A stretch of 64,000 nucleotides of DNA from Bryobacterales bacterium. GTDB lineage: Bacteria; Acidobacteriota; Terriglobia; Bryobacterales; Bryobacteraceae. The stretch lies in the NCBI GenBank assembly GCA_026954325.1, contig JAIXKK010000121.1, positions 16,783-80,782 on the forward strand, given 5' to 3'. The translations under genes were made by a program, and so were the position numbers. The notes under the pieces are model-generated. The model was not told where the DNA came from. It made no database searches and was given only the letters and a program-made list of their open reading frames with translations. Below, one piece after another: positions 46,959-56,090 of the stretch (position 1 is its first letter; each line of letters opens with the position of its first letter).

Positions 46959-49140
46959 TGCGGGTTATTCGGTACGGAACGCGAGGACGGGAGAAGAGAT
47001 CGGTCTGGCGATGCAGCGGTTGTGTCTGAGCGGGCGAGTGCTGGGGGCGGGCGCGCGGTTGCTGGCGCGGCACGTGTTTCAATCCTCGGAATCGAGGCCC
47101 GTGGAGGTGGTGTACGCGTTTATGCTGCCGCGCGATGCGGCCCTGCGGCGGTTCACGATTCGAGGGGAGGGGTTCACCGCGCACTCGGAGTTGCGGCCGG
47201 CGGAGGAGGCTGTGAAGGCGTACGAGGAGGGGATGGAGCGAGGGGCGCTTTCGACGTTGGCGCGGCAATACGGGGACGGGCTGATCAATCTCACGGTGGG
47301 CAACATCCGCCCTGGGGAAACAGTGACGGTGACGCTTGAAATCCTGGCTGGAGTAGAGGCGCGGGACGACGGCTTCCGGTTCCGTTTCCCGTTCACGCTG
47401 GCGCCGTCGTACCACGCGCGGATGCGGGCCATCGAGACCGGGCCCGGCGAAGGGGAGATGGAACTGCCGGAAGATGAATTCGGCGATGTGATTCTGCCGA
47501 AGTTCCGCGCGGATGCGGAGGGGCTGCACGCGGTGGGCTTTGATCTGCGCGTGATGGGGGATTATGGCGAGGTAGCCTCGGTGTCTCATGGGTTGCGGGT
47601 TCGGATGGAAGAGGGGGGATTGCGGGTTTCGTTGACGGCCGAGGGCGACGTTCCCAACCGCGACCTGGTGTTGGACGCCCGGCGCGGCGAGCCGCGGGCG
47701 GAGGTGCTGGGCGGGCGTTGCGCGGACGGCAAGCTGCATTTCGTAGCCCTGGCGCCGTCGGTTTGTTTCGGTACGCCCGCGGGGGAGGCGCGCAAAGTGG
47801 TATTCGTTCTGGACCGCTCGGGATCGATGCAGGGGTCTCCGATCGAGCAGGCGCGGAAGGCGATTGAGGCATGTCTGGGAGCGCTTTCGGGAGAAGACGA
47901 ATTCGGATTGATCGCCTTTGATAACCGTACGGAGGTGTTCGCGGAGCGGCTTCTGGAGGCGAGCAAGAGCAACCGCGAGAGGGCGCGGGCGTATCTGGAG
48001 ACAATTGACGCGCGGGGTGGAACGGAACTCGCCCGGGCGGTTGAGAAGGCGGCAGGGTTGGCAGGCGCCGGAGCCGATTTGCTGGTGCTGACCGACGGGC
48101 AGGTGTTCGGAACGGAGAAGATTGTGGCGCGGGCGCGGGAGGCCGGCGTGCGGCTTCATGTATTGGGGATTGGAAGCGCGAGCCAGGACCGTTTCCTGGC
48201 GCAGCTTGCGCGGGAGACGGGGGGAGTGTCGCGTTTCATGACGCCGCGCGAACGCGTGGATCTGCCGGCTGTGGATTTGTTCGCATCCATTGGAAGACCG
48301 GTGGCTTCGGATGTGCGGGTGAGCGGGACGAATGTGGCGCCGCAACCGGCGAAGTTCTTATTCGCGGGAACTCCGCTGGTGGTTTATGGGGAGGGTCAGT
48401 CGCTCAAAATTGAGTGGACGGGTGGAGAACTGGAACTGCCGGTGGCGGATGGCGGGCGGCAAATGGGAGAGACGGCGCGCCTGCTGCGCGGGGCGCGATT
48501 GATTACGGATGAGACAGAGGCCGGAAAGTTGAAGGAGTTGAGCCTGGCTTACGGGCTCGCCAGTAGAGAGATGTCGCTGGTGGCCGTGGTGAATCGGGAA
48601 GGGGATCGCGCGGGGGAGGCGGCGGTGACGAGGGTGGTGGCGGTGGGAATGCCGCGGGATACAGCTTTCGGAGCCTACTTCCAACCAGCGGCGATGGCGG
48701 CGGCGCCGATGCCGGGGGCGGTTGGACGGCCCAGCGTGCGGCTGGGGTCGTTGAGCTTTCGGCGTGCGGAGCCGCGGGGTGTGATGCTGAGGGCGGTGTT
48801 CTCACGGGACCAACTGGCAGATAAGCTGCCCGCAGACCAATTGATGGAACTTGCCGGCCGCATGGAGGGCGACGGCGGCATGCCCGGCCGTGATAAGGAC
48901 GAGCGGTTGCTCGAAACGGTGCGCGCGGTGCTCGCGTTCCTGAAGGAGGGCCACAGCACAAAGAAGGGTGCGTTCCGGGTCCACGTGCAAAGGCTGGTCG
49001 CGTTCCTCGAGCGGCAAGGCGGCACCCGCGACGTGGTGGCGAAGGTGATCGACGCCGCGAGAGAGGGGCGGGTGATTCCCGGCGAGTGGCTGGATGGAGC
49101 GGTTACGTGGAAGGAGGTGGAAGCGGCGGTTACACTGTAA
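46936..49140 (+). CDS. VIT and VWA domain protein
   Basis: A 734-residue protein. AAGGAGG precedes ATG 46936. The N-terminal VIT domain spans about 15-130 (VEVVYAFMLPRDAALRRFTI, GLINLTVGNIRPGETVTV), and the VWA domain about 285-440 with MIDAS DRSGSMQGSPIEQA and VLTDGQV. The C-terminal third is Ala/Gly/Arg-rich with a helical end. There is no signal peptide, so it is probably cytoplasmic, unlike inter-alpha-trypsin-inhibitor homologues. It is cotranscribed with and overlaps a MerR gene. Function unknown; a chaperone or protein-interaction role is inferred for the VWA. Confidence 0.88.
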   Translation: MAAGTESNAGYSVRNARTGEEIGLAMQRLCLSGRVLGAGARLLARHVFQSSESRPVEVVYAFMLPRDAALRRFTIRGEGFTAHSELRPAEEAVKAYEEGMERGALSTLARQYGDGLINLTVGNIRPGETVTVTLEILAGVEARDDGFRFRFPFTLAPSYHARMRAIETGPGEGEMELPEDEFGDVILPKFRADAEGLHAVGFDLRVMGDYGEVASVSHGLRVRMEEGGLRVSLTAEGDVPNRDLVLDARRGEPRAEVLGGRCADGKLHFVALAPSVCFGTPAGEARKVVFVLDRSGSMQGSPIEQARKAIEACLGALSGEDEFGLIAFDNRTEVFAERLLEASKSNRERARAYLETIDARGGTELARAVEKAAGLAGAGADLLVLTDGQVFGTEKIVARAREAGVRLHVLGIGSASQDRFLAQLARETGGVSRFMTPRERVDLPAVDLFASIGRPVASDVRVSGTNVAPQPAKFLFAGTPLVVYGEGQSLKIEWTGGELELPVADGGRQMGETARLLRGARLITDETEAGKLKELSLAYGLASREMSLVAVVNREGDRAGEAAVTRVVAVGMPRDTAFGAYFQPAAMAAAPMPGAVGRPSVRLGSLSFRRAEPRGVMLRAVFSRDQLADKLPADQLMELAGRMEGDGGMPGRDKDERLLETVRAVLAFLKEGHSTKKGAFRVHVQRLVAFLERQGGTRDVVAKVIDAAREGRVIPGEWLDGAVTWKEVEAAVTL

Positions 49141-49145
49141 AGGTT

Positions 49146-50504
49146 ATGTTGACCCGCCGCGAGATGATCTCCACTCCGGCGCTGGCGTTTGCCGCGCCGC
49201 GCAAGCAGCCGAACTTCGTCGTGATCTGCACGGATGACCAGGGCTCGGAGGACTTGGGATGTTTTGGAGCAAAGGATGTTCTGACGCCGAACATCGACGC
49301 ACTGGCGGCGTCGGGGATGCGCTTCCGGAACTGGTATGCGAATGCGCCGGTGTGCGCTCCTTCGCGATCGGCGTTGTACACGGGGCGGTATCCGATCCGG
49401 GCGGGGGTTCCCACCAACGGTCTGGCGCTCGCGCCGTCGCAAAAGACGGTGGCGCAATTGCTGAAGCCGCATGGGTACGCCACCGCGCTGACCGGGAAGT
49501 GGCACCTGGGATCAGGAGAGGACACGTGTCCGAATGCGCACGGATTCGATTACTTTTACGGCTTCCATTCCGGGTGCGTCGATTTCTATTCGCACCGCTA
49601 CTACTGGGGAGAGGGCGGGAAGAACCGGCAGGTAAACTACCACGACCTCTACCGTAACCGGGAGGAGATTTTCGAGGATGGCAGTTATCTTACCGAACGC
49701 ATCGCGGACGAGGCGTGCGGCTTCATCCGGCGCAACGCCGGGCGGCCGTTCCTGCTGGCGGTGACGTTCAACGCTCCGCACTATCCGATGCACGCGCCCC
49801 AGCGCTACAAGGACCGGTTTCCGCGCCTTGCGCCGGAGCGGCGCACGTACGCGGCAATGATTGCGGCGGTGGACGACGGCGTGGGGCGGATCCGGCGGAC
49901 GCTCGAGCAGGCGGGGCTGACGAAGGACACGATGATCTTTTTTATCGCGGATAACGGCGCTACCACGGAAGCGCGCGCTGGATTGAATCAGCAGCCGGCG
50001 ATGGCGGGGAGCAACGGCGTGTATCGCGGATTCAAGTTCAGCCTGTTCGACGGAGGAATGCACGTGCCGGGCATCGTAAGCCGGCCGGGACGGATACCGG
50101 AGGGTGTGGAAACGGGCGAAATCGCGATGACGATGGACATTACGCCGACAATCTGCGAGGCTGCCGGTGTCTCGCCCCCCTTGGGATACACGCTCGACGG
50201 CTCGAGCCTGCTGCCGCTGCTTACCGCGAACGCGAAGTCGCCGCACGAGGCGGTGTTCTGGAAAAACGGCGGGCAACTGGCGGCGCGCAAAGGGCAGTGG
50301 AAACTGGTGGTGAACGGGATCGAATATGGACGGACGCCGGAGAGCCAGAAGCCGCTCAGCGGAGACGATGCGATCTTCCTGTCGGATCTGGCGAGCGACC
50401 CCGGCGAGACCACGAATCTGCGCCACAAGCATCCGGAGATTGTGGACGGGATGCAGAGCATGTTGAACCGCTGGCTGAGCGGGATGCAGCCTCCATCCGA
50501 ATGA
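49146..50504 (+). CDS. Sulfatase (arylsulfatase, Cys-type)
   Basis: A 452-residue type I sulfatase. The formylglycine motif CAPSRSALYTGR contains Cys70, to be oxidised by a formylglycine-generating enzyme not encoded in the window. Metal/substrate residues are ICTDDQG (Asp30/31), TGKWHLG and FFIADNGA. ATG 49146 gives a twin-Arg-like start (LTRREMISTPALAFAA), suggesting export. It would remove sulfate from polysaccharides or aryl sulfates. It lies 5 nt after the VIT/VWA gene but shows no functional tie to it. Confidence 0.92.
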   Translation: MLTRREMISTPALAFAAPRKQPNFVVICTDDQGSEDLGCFGAKDVLTPNIDALAASGMRFRNWYANAPVCAPSRSALYTGRYPIRAGVPTNGLALAPSQKTVAQLLKPHGYATALTGKWHLGSGEDTCPNAHGFDYFYGFHSGCVDFYSHRYYWGEGGKNRQVNYHDLYRNREEIFEDGSYLTERIADEACGFIRRNAGRPFLLAVTFNAPHYPMHAPQRYKDRFPRLAPERRTYAAMIAAVDDGVGRIRRTLEQAGLTKDTMIFFIADNGATTEARAGLNQQPAMAGSNGVYRGFKFSLFDGGMHVPGIVSRPGRIPEGVETGEIAMTMDITPTICEAAGVSPPLGYTLDGSSLLPLLTANAKSPHEAVFWKNGGQLAARKGQWKLVVNGIEYGRTPESQKPLSGDDAIFLSDLASDPGETTNLRHKHPEIVDGMQSMLNRWLSGMQPPSE

Positions 50505-50545
50505 GAAAGCGGTTTGCCATCATGGGATAAGGAGGACGAAGATCC

Positions 50546-51451
50546 GTGAAAGACAAGAGGCTCGCCCGATATCTGATGCTGGCGGCATTCGCCGCGATAC
50601 CACTGGCGGCGCAGACAAATCCGGTGTTCAGCCCGCGCCGCATGAAAGACTACAACGAGCAATCGCGAGATGGGCGGTGTGTCCTGAGGGTTCGGGTGGA
50701 CGATGAAATCGACGTGGAATTGCGCGGCAACAGCGTGCTGCTGCGGACCATCACCGGACGGCCGGGGAAAGATGAGGGCTCGGAGTGCTCGCAGCCGCTG
50801 CCCGCGGGCGGGTTCACGAAATTCAATTTCAGGGGGATTGACGGGCGGGGCGAGGTGCGGCTGGTGCAGGAGCCGCGGTTGGGAAACAACTGGACAGCGA
50901 TTGTCGCCATTCGGGACAAGAAGGGCGGCGACGAGGGCTATACGTTCGAACTGTCGTGGACGACGGACGGTTCGGCGATGAGCAGCGGAGGCAGCGGTTT
51001 CGGCGCCCAGCCGGCGCCGGGAGGTTTTGGCCAGCCGAATAACGAATTCGGCACTCCGTCCCGGACGGGCGGAGGAATCCTGCCGAGTCTGGGCGGCGCG
51101 CGCGGTTCCGGGCGCGCGGGAAGTTTTACGGGGACGGATGAGACGTTCCAGGGCACGGGCACATTCCGGCTGGGAGGCAAGGACTACCCGATCAGCCGCA
51201 TGCGCGTGAATCTCCGCTCCGGCGGGGAGGCGGAGTTCACTGTGTACTCGAGCGAGGTATTCAGCCTGACCGGGCGCTGGACGGGCGGCGGCGATGCGGT
51301 GGATATCGAGATCAACAACGGGTTCGGGAGCGCCGGCGCATCAGCCAGGGGGAAGGTATATCTGACCAGCGCGGGCAGGGTGGACCACGTGGAGTTGGAC
51401 GGAAGTTCCTCGCGGTTCAGCGACCGGTATACCATTCAGTACGCGAAGTGA
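50546..51451 (+). CDS. Secreted hypothetical protein with Gly-rich linker
   Basis: A 301-residue protein starting at GTG 50546 (AGGAGG 10 nt upstream) with a signal peptide (LMLAAFAAIPLAA). There are two regions of beta-strand character, residues about 35-150 (DGRCVLRVRVDDEIDVELRG) and 205-301 (FRLGGKDYPISRMRVNLRSG). They are joined by a Gly/Pro/Phe-rich linker. Two Cys in the first domain could form a disulfide. I recognise no family. It may be cotranscribed with the sulfatase (41-nt gap). Confidence 0.75.
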   Translation: MKDKRLARYLMLAAFAAIPLAAQTNPVFSPRRMKDYNEQSRDGRCVLRVRVDDEIDVELRGNSVLLRTITGRPGKDEGSECSQPLPAGGFTKFNFRGIDGRGEVRLVQEPRLGNNWTAIVAIRDKKGGDEGYTFELSWTTDGSAMSSGGSGFGAQPAPGGFGQPNNEFGTPSRTGGGILPSLGGARGSGRAGSFTGTDETFQGTGTFRLGGKDYPISRMRVNLRSGGEAEFTVYSSEVFSLTGRWTGGGDAVDIEINNGFGSAGASARGKVYLTSAGRVDHVELDGSSSRFSDRYTIQYAK

Positions 51452-51667
51452 AGGGCAGGCTGCCGGTGGTGGTCTGAAGTTCCTGGCGCGGGAGCCACGG
51501 CCACCATCCACCCGCGGGAGTGAAGACAGGCGCGCAATGTAATTTCTTCCATGCGAGAGGCCGCACGAGTCTGGGGCGTTTTCCGTAACTCCTTCTGACG
51601 AAAGACAATCCTGAAGCTCATCCAAGTGGCATTCGATTTGCCCGAAGATCGGAGAAAAGGAGACATC

Positions 51668-52555
51668 ATGCATCGCGAAGAGGATTCTCCGGCCGGGACG
51701 CGTCCGGCATGGCCACTGGTGGCGGCGGTGATGGCGGCCGCCATTGCGATTGGATTCGGATGGCGGGAGCACAGCCAGAAGACGCAGCTCGAGGAACGGC
51801 GCAAAGAGATGACCGCCGGGATGGTGGAGATGCAGAAACAGATTCAGGAGCTATCGGGCCAACTGGCGGGCTTGAGCGCGACACGGCAGCAGGCTGCGCA
51901 GGCACTGAAAGAACGGGAGCAGGCTGCTCCGGCGCCTGCCGCCGCTCCCCAACCCGTGCACCAACCGGCTCCCAGGATCATGACGGCGCGGCGCGCGCCG
52001 GCTCCGAGGGCGGCGCGGCGCCCGGCGGCGGTTCCGGAAGACCCCAGGCTCAAGCAATTGCAGGGGCAACTCTCCGAACAGGCCGAAAGACTGGCGCGGA
52101 CCCAGCAGCAGGTGGACCGCAACCGGGAGGAACTCGAAAGCAGGCTGAATTCCACAAGGGATGATCTGGGCGGATCCATCGCGCGGACACATGAGGAACT
52201 GGTGGCTTTGCAGAAGCGCGGTGAGCGGACCTACACCGAGTTTCAATTGGACAAATCGAAGGAGTTCCGGCGAGTGGGTCAGGTGAGCCTGGCGCTGCGG
52301 AAGGCGGACACCAAGCACAAACGGTACGACATGGAGCTGATTGTGGACGATGTGAAGCTCCAGAAAAAGGGTGTGAATCTGTACGAACCGGTGTATCTGA
52401 CGCTCGGCGACCGCCCGCGGCCGTTGGAACTGGTGGTGAACCAGATCACAAAGAACCATGTGCAGGGTTACGTGAGCCTGCCGCGATACACGCGGCAGGA
52501 GTTGACCGCGACTTCGACGAGCCGGACGCCATTGAAGGGCGAGGCAGAGCGCTAA
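51668..52555 (+). CDS. Single-pass membrane protein with coiled coil, unrecognised
   Basis: A 295-residue protein. ATG 51668 is chosen for the AAAAGGAGA just upstream. One membrane helix (about 15-32) is followed by a coiled coil, an Ala/Pro-rich linker (about 85-125), and a second coiled coil (QLQGQLSEQAERLARTQQQV). It ends in a compact C-terminal domain with KHKRYDMELIVDDVKLQKKG and LVVNQITKNHVQGYVS. The layout suggests a periplasmic or cytoplasmic spacer protein; I do not recognise the end domain. It overlaps the convergent PfkB gene by 4 nt. Confidence 0.75.
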   Translation: MHREEDSPAGTRPAWPLVAAVMAAAIAIGFGWREHSQKTQLEERRKEMTAGMVEMQKQIQELSGQLAGLSATRQQAAQALKEREQAAPAPAAAPQPVHQPAPRIMTARRAPAPRAARRPAAVPEDPRLKQLQGQLSEQAERLARTQQQVDRNREELESRLNSTRDDLGGSIARTHEELVALQKRGERTYTEFQLDKSKEFRRVGQVSLALRKADTKHKRYDMELIVDDVKLQKKGVNLYEPVYLTLGDRPRPLELVVNQITKNHVQGYVSLPRYTRQELTATSTSRTPLKGEAER

Positions 52556-53484
52556 CGGGGGTTTTCGCGAACCTGGACCTGCTGATAGATCTTCTTCGTG
52601 GCATCGAAGCCGGCGAAGGTGACCCCGGGAAGTGTTGCGGAGGCAGTTCCGGCGGCAACGCCCCAGCGGAGCGCATCCACAAAATCGTCTCCGCGGAGCA
52701 TGGCCCAGGTAAAGGAGGCGGCAAGCGCGTCTCCGGAACCGATGGGGCAGACCACGTCGACGCGGGGAGGAATGGCCTCGACCACATGGCCTTCGCGGGC
52801 GCCCACACAGCCCCGGCTGCCTAGCGAGAGCACCACCATCTGGGGACCCATCATGCGAATGCGCTCGGCGGCGTCGAGATACTGGATACGGGTGAGAAGC
52901 GCCTTGTTCAACAGCCGCTCGGCTTCCTGCTGGTTGGGAGCGACCACCGTGGGCGCGGCTTCGAGGCCGAGTTCCAGCGGCTCGCCGTCCGTATCAAGGA
53001 GCGTTTTCACGCCCAACTGCCTGGCATTGGTGATGAGCCGCGCGTAGAAATCAGTAGGGACTCCGGGAGGCAGGCTTCCGCAGAGCATCAGCCAGCGGGC
53101 TTCGGGAAGGCGGCGCGAAACCGCCTGCTCGATGCGCTGCACGTTCTCCGGGGTGACGGCGGCCCCTTTTTCGTTGAGCTTGATGGTGAGGCCGTGGCGG
53201 TCAGAGATGTTCATGTTGATGCGCGTGGGGGCTTGGACCTCGACGATGTCGACGGCGAAGCCGCACCCGCTCAGCATCTGCTTCAAGCGCTGCCCGGTCT
53301 CACCGCCGACGACAGCCACGGCGGTGGTTTTTCCGCCGAACGAATGGATGACGCAACTGGCGTTGATGCCGCGGCCGCCGGCCGATTCCTGCGATTGGAG
53401 GATATAGGCGCGGTCCTCAAAGACAAGCTGGTCCACGGTCAGATTCCGGTCAATGGCCGGATTCGCGGTAACGGTGAGAATCAA
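52552..53484 (-). CDS. PfkB-family sugar-phosphate kinase (1-phosphofructokinase/tagatose-6-phosphate kinase type)
   Basis: A 310-residue ribokinase-fold enzyme. MILTVTANPAIDRNL and AGGRGINAS are the FruK/LacC substrate motifs, and IGSGDALAASF holds the catalytic Asp and anion hole. The family phosphorylates fructose-1-phosphate, tagatose-6-phosphate or related sugar phosphates. It is downstream of and overlaps by 4 nt a zinc-ribbon membrane protein gene, an odd partner. No PTS genes are nearby, so a fructose-PTS role is not supported here. Confidence 0.9.
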   Translation of the reverse strand: MILTVTANPAIDRNLTVDQLVFEDRAYILQSQESAGGRGINASCVIHSFGGKTTAVAVVGGETGQRLKQMLSGCGFAVDIVEVQAPTRINMNISDRHGLTIKLNEKGAAVTPENVQRIEQAVSRRLPEARWLMLCGSLPPGVPTDFYARLITNARQLGVKTLLDTDGEPLELGLEAAPTVVAPNQQEAERLLNKALLTRIQYLDAAERIRMMGPQMVVLSLGSRGCVGAREGHVVEAIPPRVDVVCPIGSGDALAASFTWAMLRGDDFVDALRWGVAAGTASATLPGVTFAGFDATKKIYQQVQVRENPR

Positions 53485-54131
53485 GCCCGGTTCCTTTCGA
53501 GAACCTTCGCGCCGAGCGCGCCCCCGAGGGTGGGGAACACGGTGAAGAGGACGAAGAGCATGGCGAGGACAAGCAGCAGAACCGTCGTCAATCCAGCGGG
53601 GTTCTGGAGCAGCTCGAGGAACTGCTGAATTTCGGCGTCACTGCCTCCGGTGCGGCCCTTCAACTGCTGGCGGAACAGTTCGACGAAGCCGCCTTTGTTC
53701 GAGAGCATCACCACGCTAAGGGTGAAGAAGATGGTGGCGATGGCGAAGCTGAATATGCCCGTGATCCAACCCATGCGCGCGCCGCTCACCATGGAGAGGG
53801 GCTGGCCGGTGCGGCGCGTGTAGAGGAATACGGCCAGGAAGCCGGCAAGCAGGAGCGAGACGAGGAGCCATAGTCCCTGAGGCGGAATGGGAAGCGAACT
53901 GATGACGGAAGTGATGAGGGCGGTGAGGAATGCGGTGCGCACCGCCATGGGGTTATGAAAGTTGATCTCGAGAGGCTTCGTTCCCTGGCGTGGGGTCTCG
54001 GTAACGGCGGGTTGCGGAAGCGCCTCCTCTTCGCCGTCGTGCGCCATTGTGTCGTATTGCGGCTTGCCACACTTGTGGCAAAACCGGGCATCCGGAGGCA
54101 GTTCGGCGCCGCAAGTACAGTGGGTGGGCAC
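53481..54131 (-). CDS. Zinc-ribbon membrane protein, unrecognised
   Basis: A 216-residue protein. A zinc ribbon opens it (Cys5, Cys7, Cys18, Cys21 in HCTCGAELPPDARFCHKCG), followed by an acidic/Pro linker. Four hydrophobic helices follow in the rest (TAFLTALITSVISSLPI, GLWLLVSLLLAGFLAVFL, GIFSFAIATIFFTLSVVML, TVLLLVLAMLFVLFTVF). No enzymatic motif is visible. It resembles many acidobacterial zinc-ribbon membrane proteins of unknown function. Its stop overlaps the PfkB start by 4 nt, so the two are translationally coupled. Confidence 0.78.
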   Translation of the reverse strand: MPTHCTCGAELPPDARFCHKCGKPQYDTMAHDGEEEALPQPAVTETPRQGTKPLEINFHNPMAVRTAFLTALITSVISSLPIPPQGLWLLVSLLLAGFLAVFLYTRRTGQPLSMVSGARMGWITGIFSFAIATIFFTLSVVMLSNKGGFVELFRQQLKGRTGGSDAEIQQFLELLQNPAGLTTVLLLVLAMLFVLFTVFPTLGGALGAKVLERNRA

Positions 54132-54169
54132 GAAACCAGTATATCGGTTGTGGTAAGTTCGAGGATTCC

Positions 54170-55135
54170 ATGAGTCAAGTCAAAGTGTGGATATTGAACC
54201 CTCCGACGGCGCCGTCTCTGCGGCTGCTGGAGCAACTTCCCGGCTCGACCCATATCATCGTGGGAGAGAGTGAAGAGGCATTCGAGAACGCTCCGGATCC
54301 GGATGTCGCGGTGTGCGGCATCGGAAAGGTAAGCCTGCTGCGGAGGCTCTGGCCGCGCATTCAAAAAGCGCGCTGGCTTCATTCGTTGACCGCGGGGCTG
54401 GAGAACGTGCTGTTTCCGGAACTGGTGGAAAGCTCCATTACGATGAGCAACGCCAAGGGCGTCTACGGACGGTCGCTGGGGGAGTTCGCCATTGCATCGG
54501 CCCTGTACTTCGCCAAGGATTTCCGGCGCATGGTCCGGAGCCAGCAGGCCGGAGTGTGGGATCCATTCGACGTGGAGGAACTCACCGGGCGGACGTTCGG
54601 CATTGTGGGTTACGGCGGGATTGGCCGCGAGGCAGCCCGGCGGGCGAAGGCGATGGACATGAAGGTGCTGGTGATACGGCGCCATCCGGAGCAATCGGCC
54701 TCCGACCCGTTGATTGACGGCGTGTACGCGCGGGGCGATCTTCGCCAAATGCTCGCCTTGTGCGACTACGTGCTGGTGGCGACGCCGAACACGCCGGAGA
54801 CGAAGGGGATGATCGGCGAGGCGGAACTGCGGGCAATGAAGCCGGAGGCGGTGCTGATTAACCTGGGGCGCGGACCGGTGATTGATGAGGCGGCGCTGAT
54901 CGCGGCGCTGGAGGAATGCCGGATCAAGGGGGCGGCGCTCGATGTCTTCAACCAGGAGCCGTTGCCGGAAGGCCACGCCTTCTACCGGCTGGACAACGTG
55001 CTGCTGTCTCCGCACTGCGCCGATCACACGCCGGGTTGGCTCGATGAATCGATGCAGTTCTTCGTGGACAACTTCGGACGCTTCGTGAAGGGAGAGCCGC
55101 TTCAGAACCTGGTGAACAAGAAGCTGGGCTATTGA
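54170..55135 (+). CDS. D-2-hydroxyacid dehydrogenase family protein
   Basis: A 321-residue NAD(P)-dependent oxidoreductase that interconverts 2-oxo acids and D-2-hydroxyacids. NAD motif GIVGYGGIGREAARRAK is present. The catalytic Arg, Glu and His are in LINLGRGPVIDE, DVFNQEPLPEGH and LLSPHCADHTPG. ATG 54170 is the start; the frame runs on upstream across the divergent zinc-ribbon gene without support. The substrate is undetermined (glyoxylate, hydroxypyruvate or phenylpyruvate-like). The next gene starts 1 nt after its stop. Confidence 0.9.
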   Translation: MSQVKVWILNPPTAPSLRLLEQLPGSTHIIVGESEEAFENAPDPDVAVCGIGKVSLLRRLWPRIQKARWLHSLTAGLENVLFPELVESSITMSNAKGVYGRSLGEFAIASALYFAKDFRRMVRSQQAGVWDPFDVEELTGRTFGIVGYGGIGREAARRAKAMDMKVLVIRRHPEQSASDPLIDGVYARGDLRQMLALCDYVLVATPNTPETKGMIGEAELRAMKPEAVLINLGRGPVIDEAALIAALEECRIKGAALDVFNQEPLPEGHAFYRLDNVLLSPHCADHTPGWLDESMQFFVDNFGRFVKGEPLQNLVNKKLGY

Positions 55136-55136
55136 G

Positions 55137-56090
55137 ATGACGGAAGTAGGAGTGAAGGAGATTCGCGAGGCGGCGGCGCGGATTGCGCCGCACATTCACC
55201 GCACGCCGGTGATGACCTCGCGCACGTTCAACCGCATGGCGGGGGGCGTGGAAACGTATTTCAAATGCGAGAACTTCCAGCGCGGCGGCGCGTTCAAGCT
55301 GCGCGGGGCGGCGAATTTTCTGCTGTCGATTCCCGAGAGCGATGTAGGGAAGGGAGTGGTGGCGTTCTCCTCGGGCAATCATGCGCAGGCGGTGGCGATT
55401 GCGGCCGGAATCCGGGGGACGAAGGCGACGCTGGTGATGCCTACCGATGCGCCGAAGTCCAAGGTAGCCGCCACGCAGGGCTATGGCGGAGCGATTGTAC
55501 GCTATGACCGGCTGAAGGAAGACCGGGAGGCGATCGGGAGGCGGATCGCGGAGGAGACCGGGGCGACGCTGGTGCCTCCGTTCGAGCATCCGTGGATTAT
55601 CGCGGGACAGGGGACGGCCGCGCTGGAGTTACTCGAGGATACGCCGAAGCTGGATGCGCTGTGCGTGTGCGTGGGGGGAGGCGGGCTGCTTTCGGGGTCT
55701 TCGTTAGCCGCGAAGGCGCTGCGGCCGGAGATCCGGATTTTCGGGGTGGAGCCGGAGCGGGCCAACGATTGGTCGCTCTCGATGGCGGCGGGGCATCCCG
55801 TGGAGATTCCGCCTCCGGATACCATCGCCGACGGGCTACGTCCGCCGAAGCCGGGGAAGCTGACGTTCGCTTTGGCGCAACCGCGGATCGAGGGGATTGT
55901 GCTGGTGACGGAAGAGGAGATCATCGAGGCGATGAAGTTCCTGCTGCTGCGGATGAAGATTCTGGTGGAGCCGAGCGGAGCGGTGTCCGCGGCGGCGCTG
56001 CTGTACGGGAAGCTGCCTCCGGATGTACGGTCGGCGGGGGTGATTTTGAGCGGCGGGAACGTGGATTGGGAACTGCTGCGGGAGTTGTGA
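55137..56090 (+). CDS. Threonine dehydratase/serine racemase-like PLP enzyme
   Basis: A 317-residue fold-type II PLP enzyme without a C-terminal ACT domain, so it is the catabolic type (TdcB/serine racemase/hydroxyaspartate dehydratase). Lys54 in GGAFKLRGAANF binds PLP. SSGNHAQAVA is the substrate loop, VGGGGLLSG the phosphate loop. It would make 2-oxo acids from hydroxyamino acids, and the preceding D-hydroxyacid dehydrogenase gene, 1 nt upstream, could reduce the product. This coupling is inference. Confidence 0.88.
   Translation: MTEVGVKEIREAAARIAPHIHRTPVMTSRTFNRMAGGVETYFKCENFQRGGAFKLRGAANFLLSIPESDVGKGVVAFSSGNHAQAVAIAAGIRGTKATLVMPTDAPKSKVAATQGYGGAIVRYDRLKEDREAIGRRIAEETGATLVPPFEHPWIIAGQGTAALELLEDTPKLDALCVCVGGGGLLSGSSLAAKALRPEIRIFGVEPERANDWSLSMAAGHPVEIPPPDTIADGLRPPKPGKLTFALAQPRIEGIVLVTEEEIIEAMKFLLLRMKILVEPSGAVSAAALLYGKLPPDVRSAGVILSGGNVDWELLREL

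Noticed and set aside
46516..48345. 609-codon open frame on the minus strand
   Set aside because: It is antisense to the MerR and VIT/VWA genes, is Arg/His/Pro-rich, and shows no domain. Long antisense frames are expected at this GC content.
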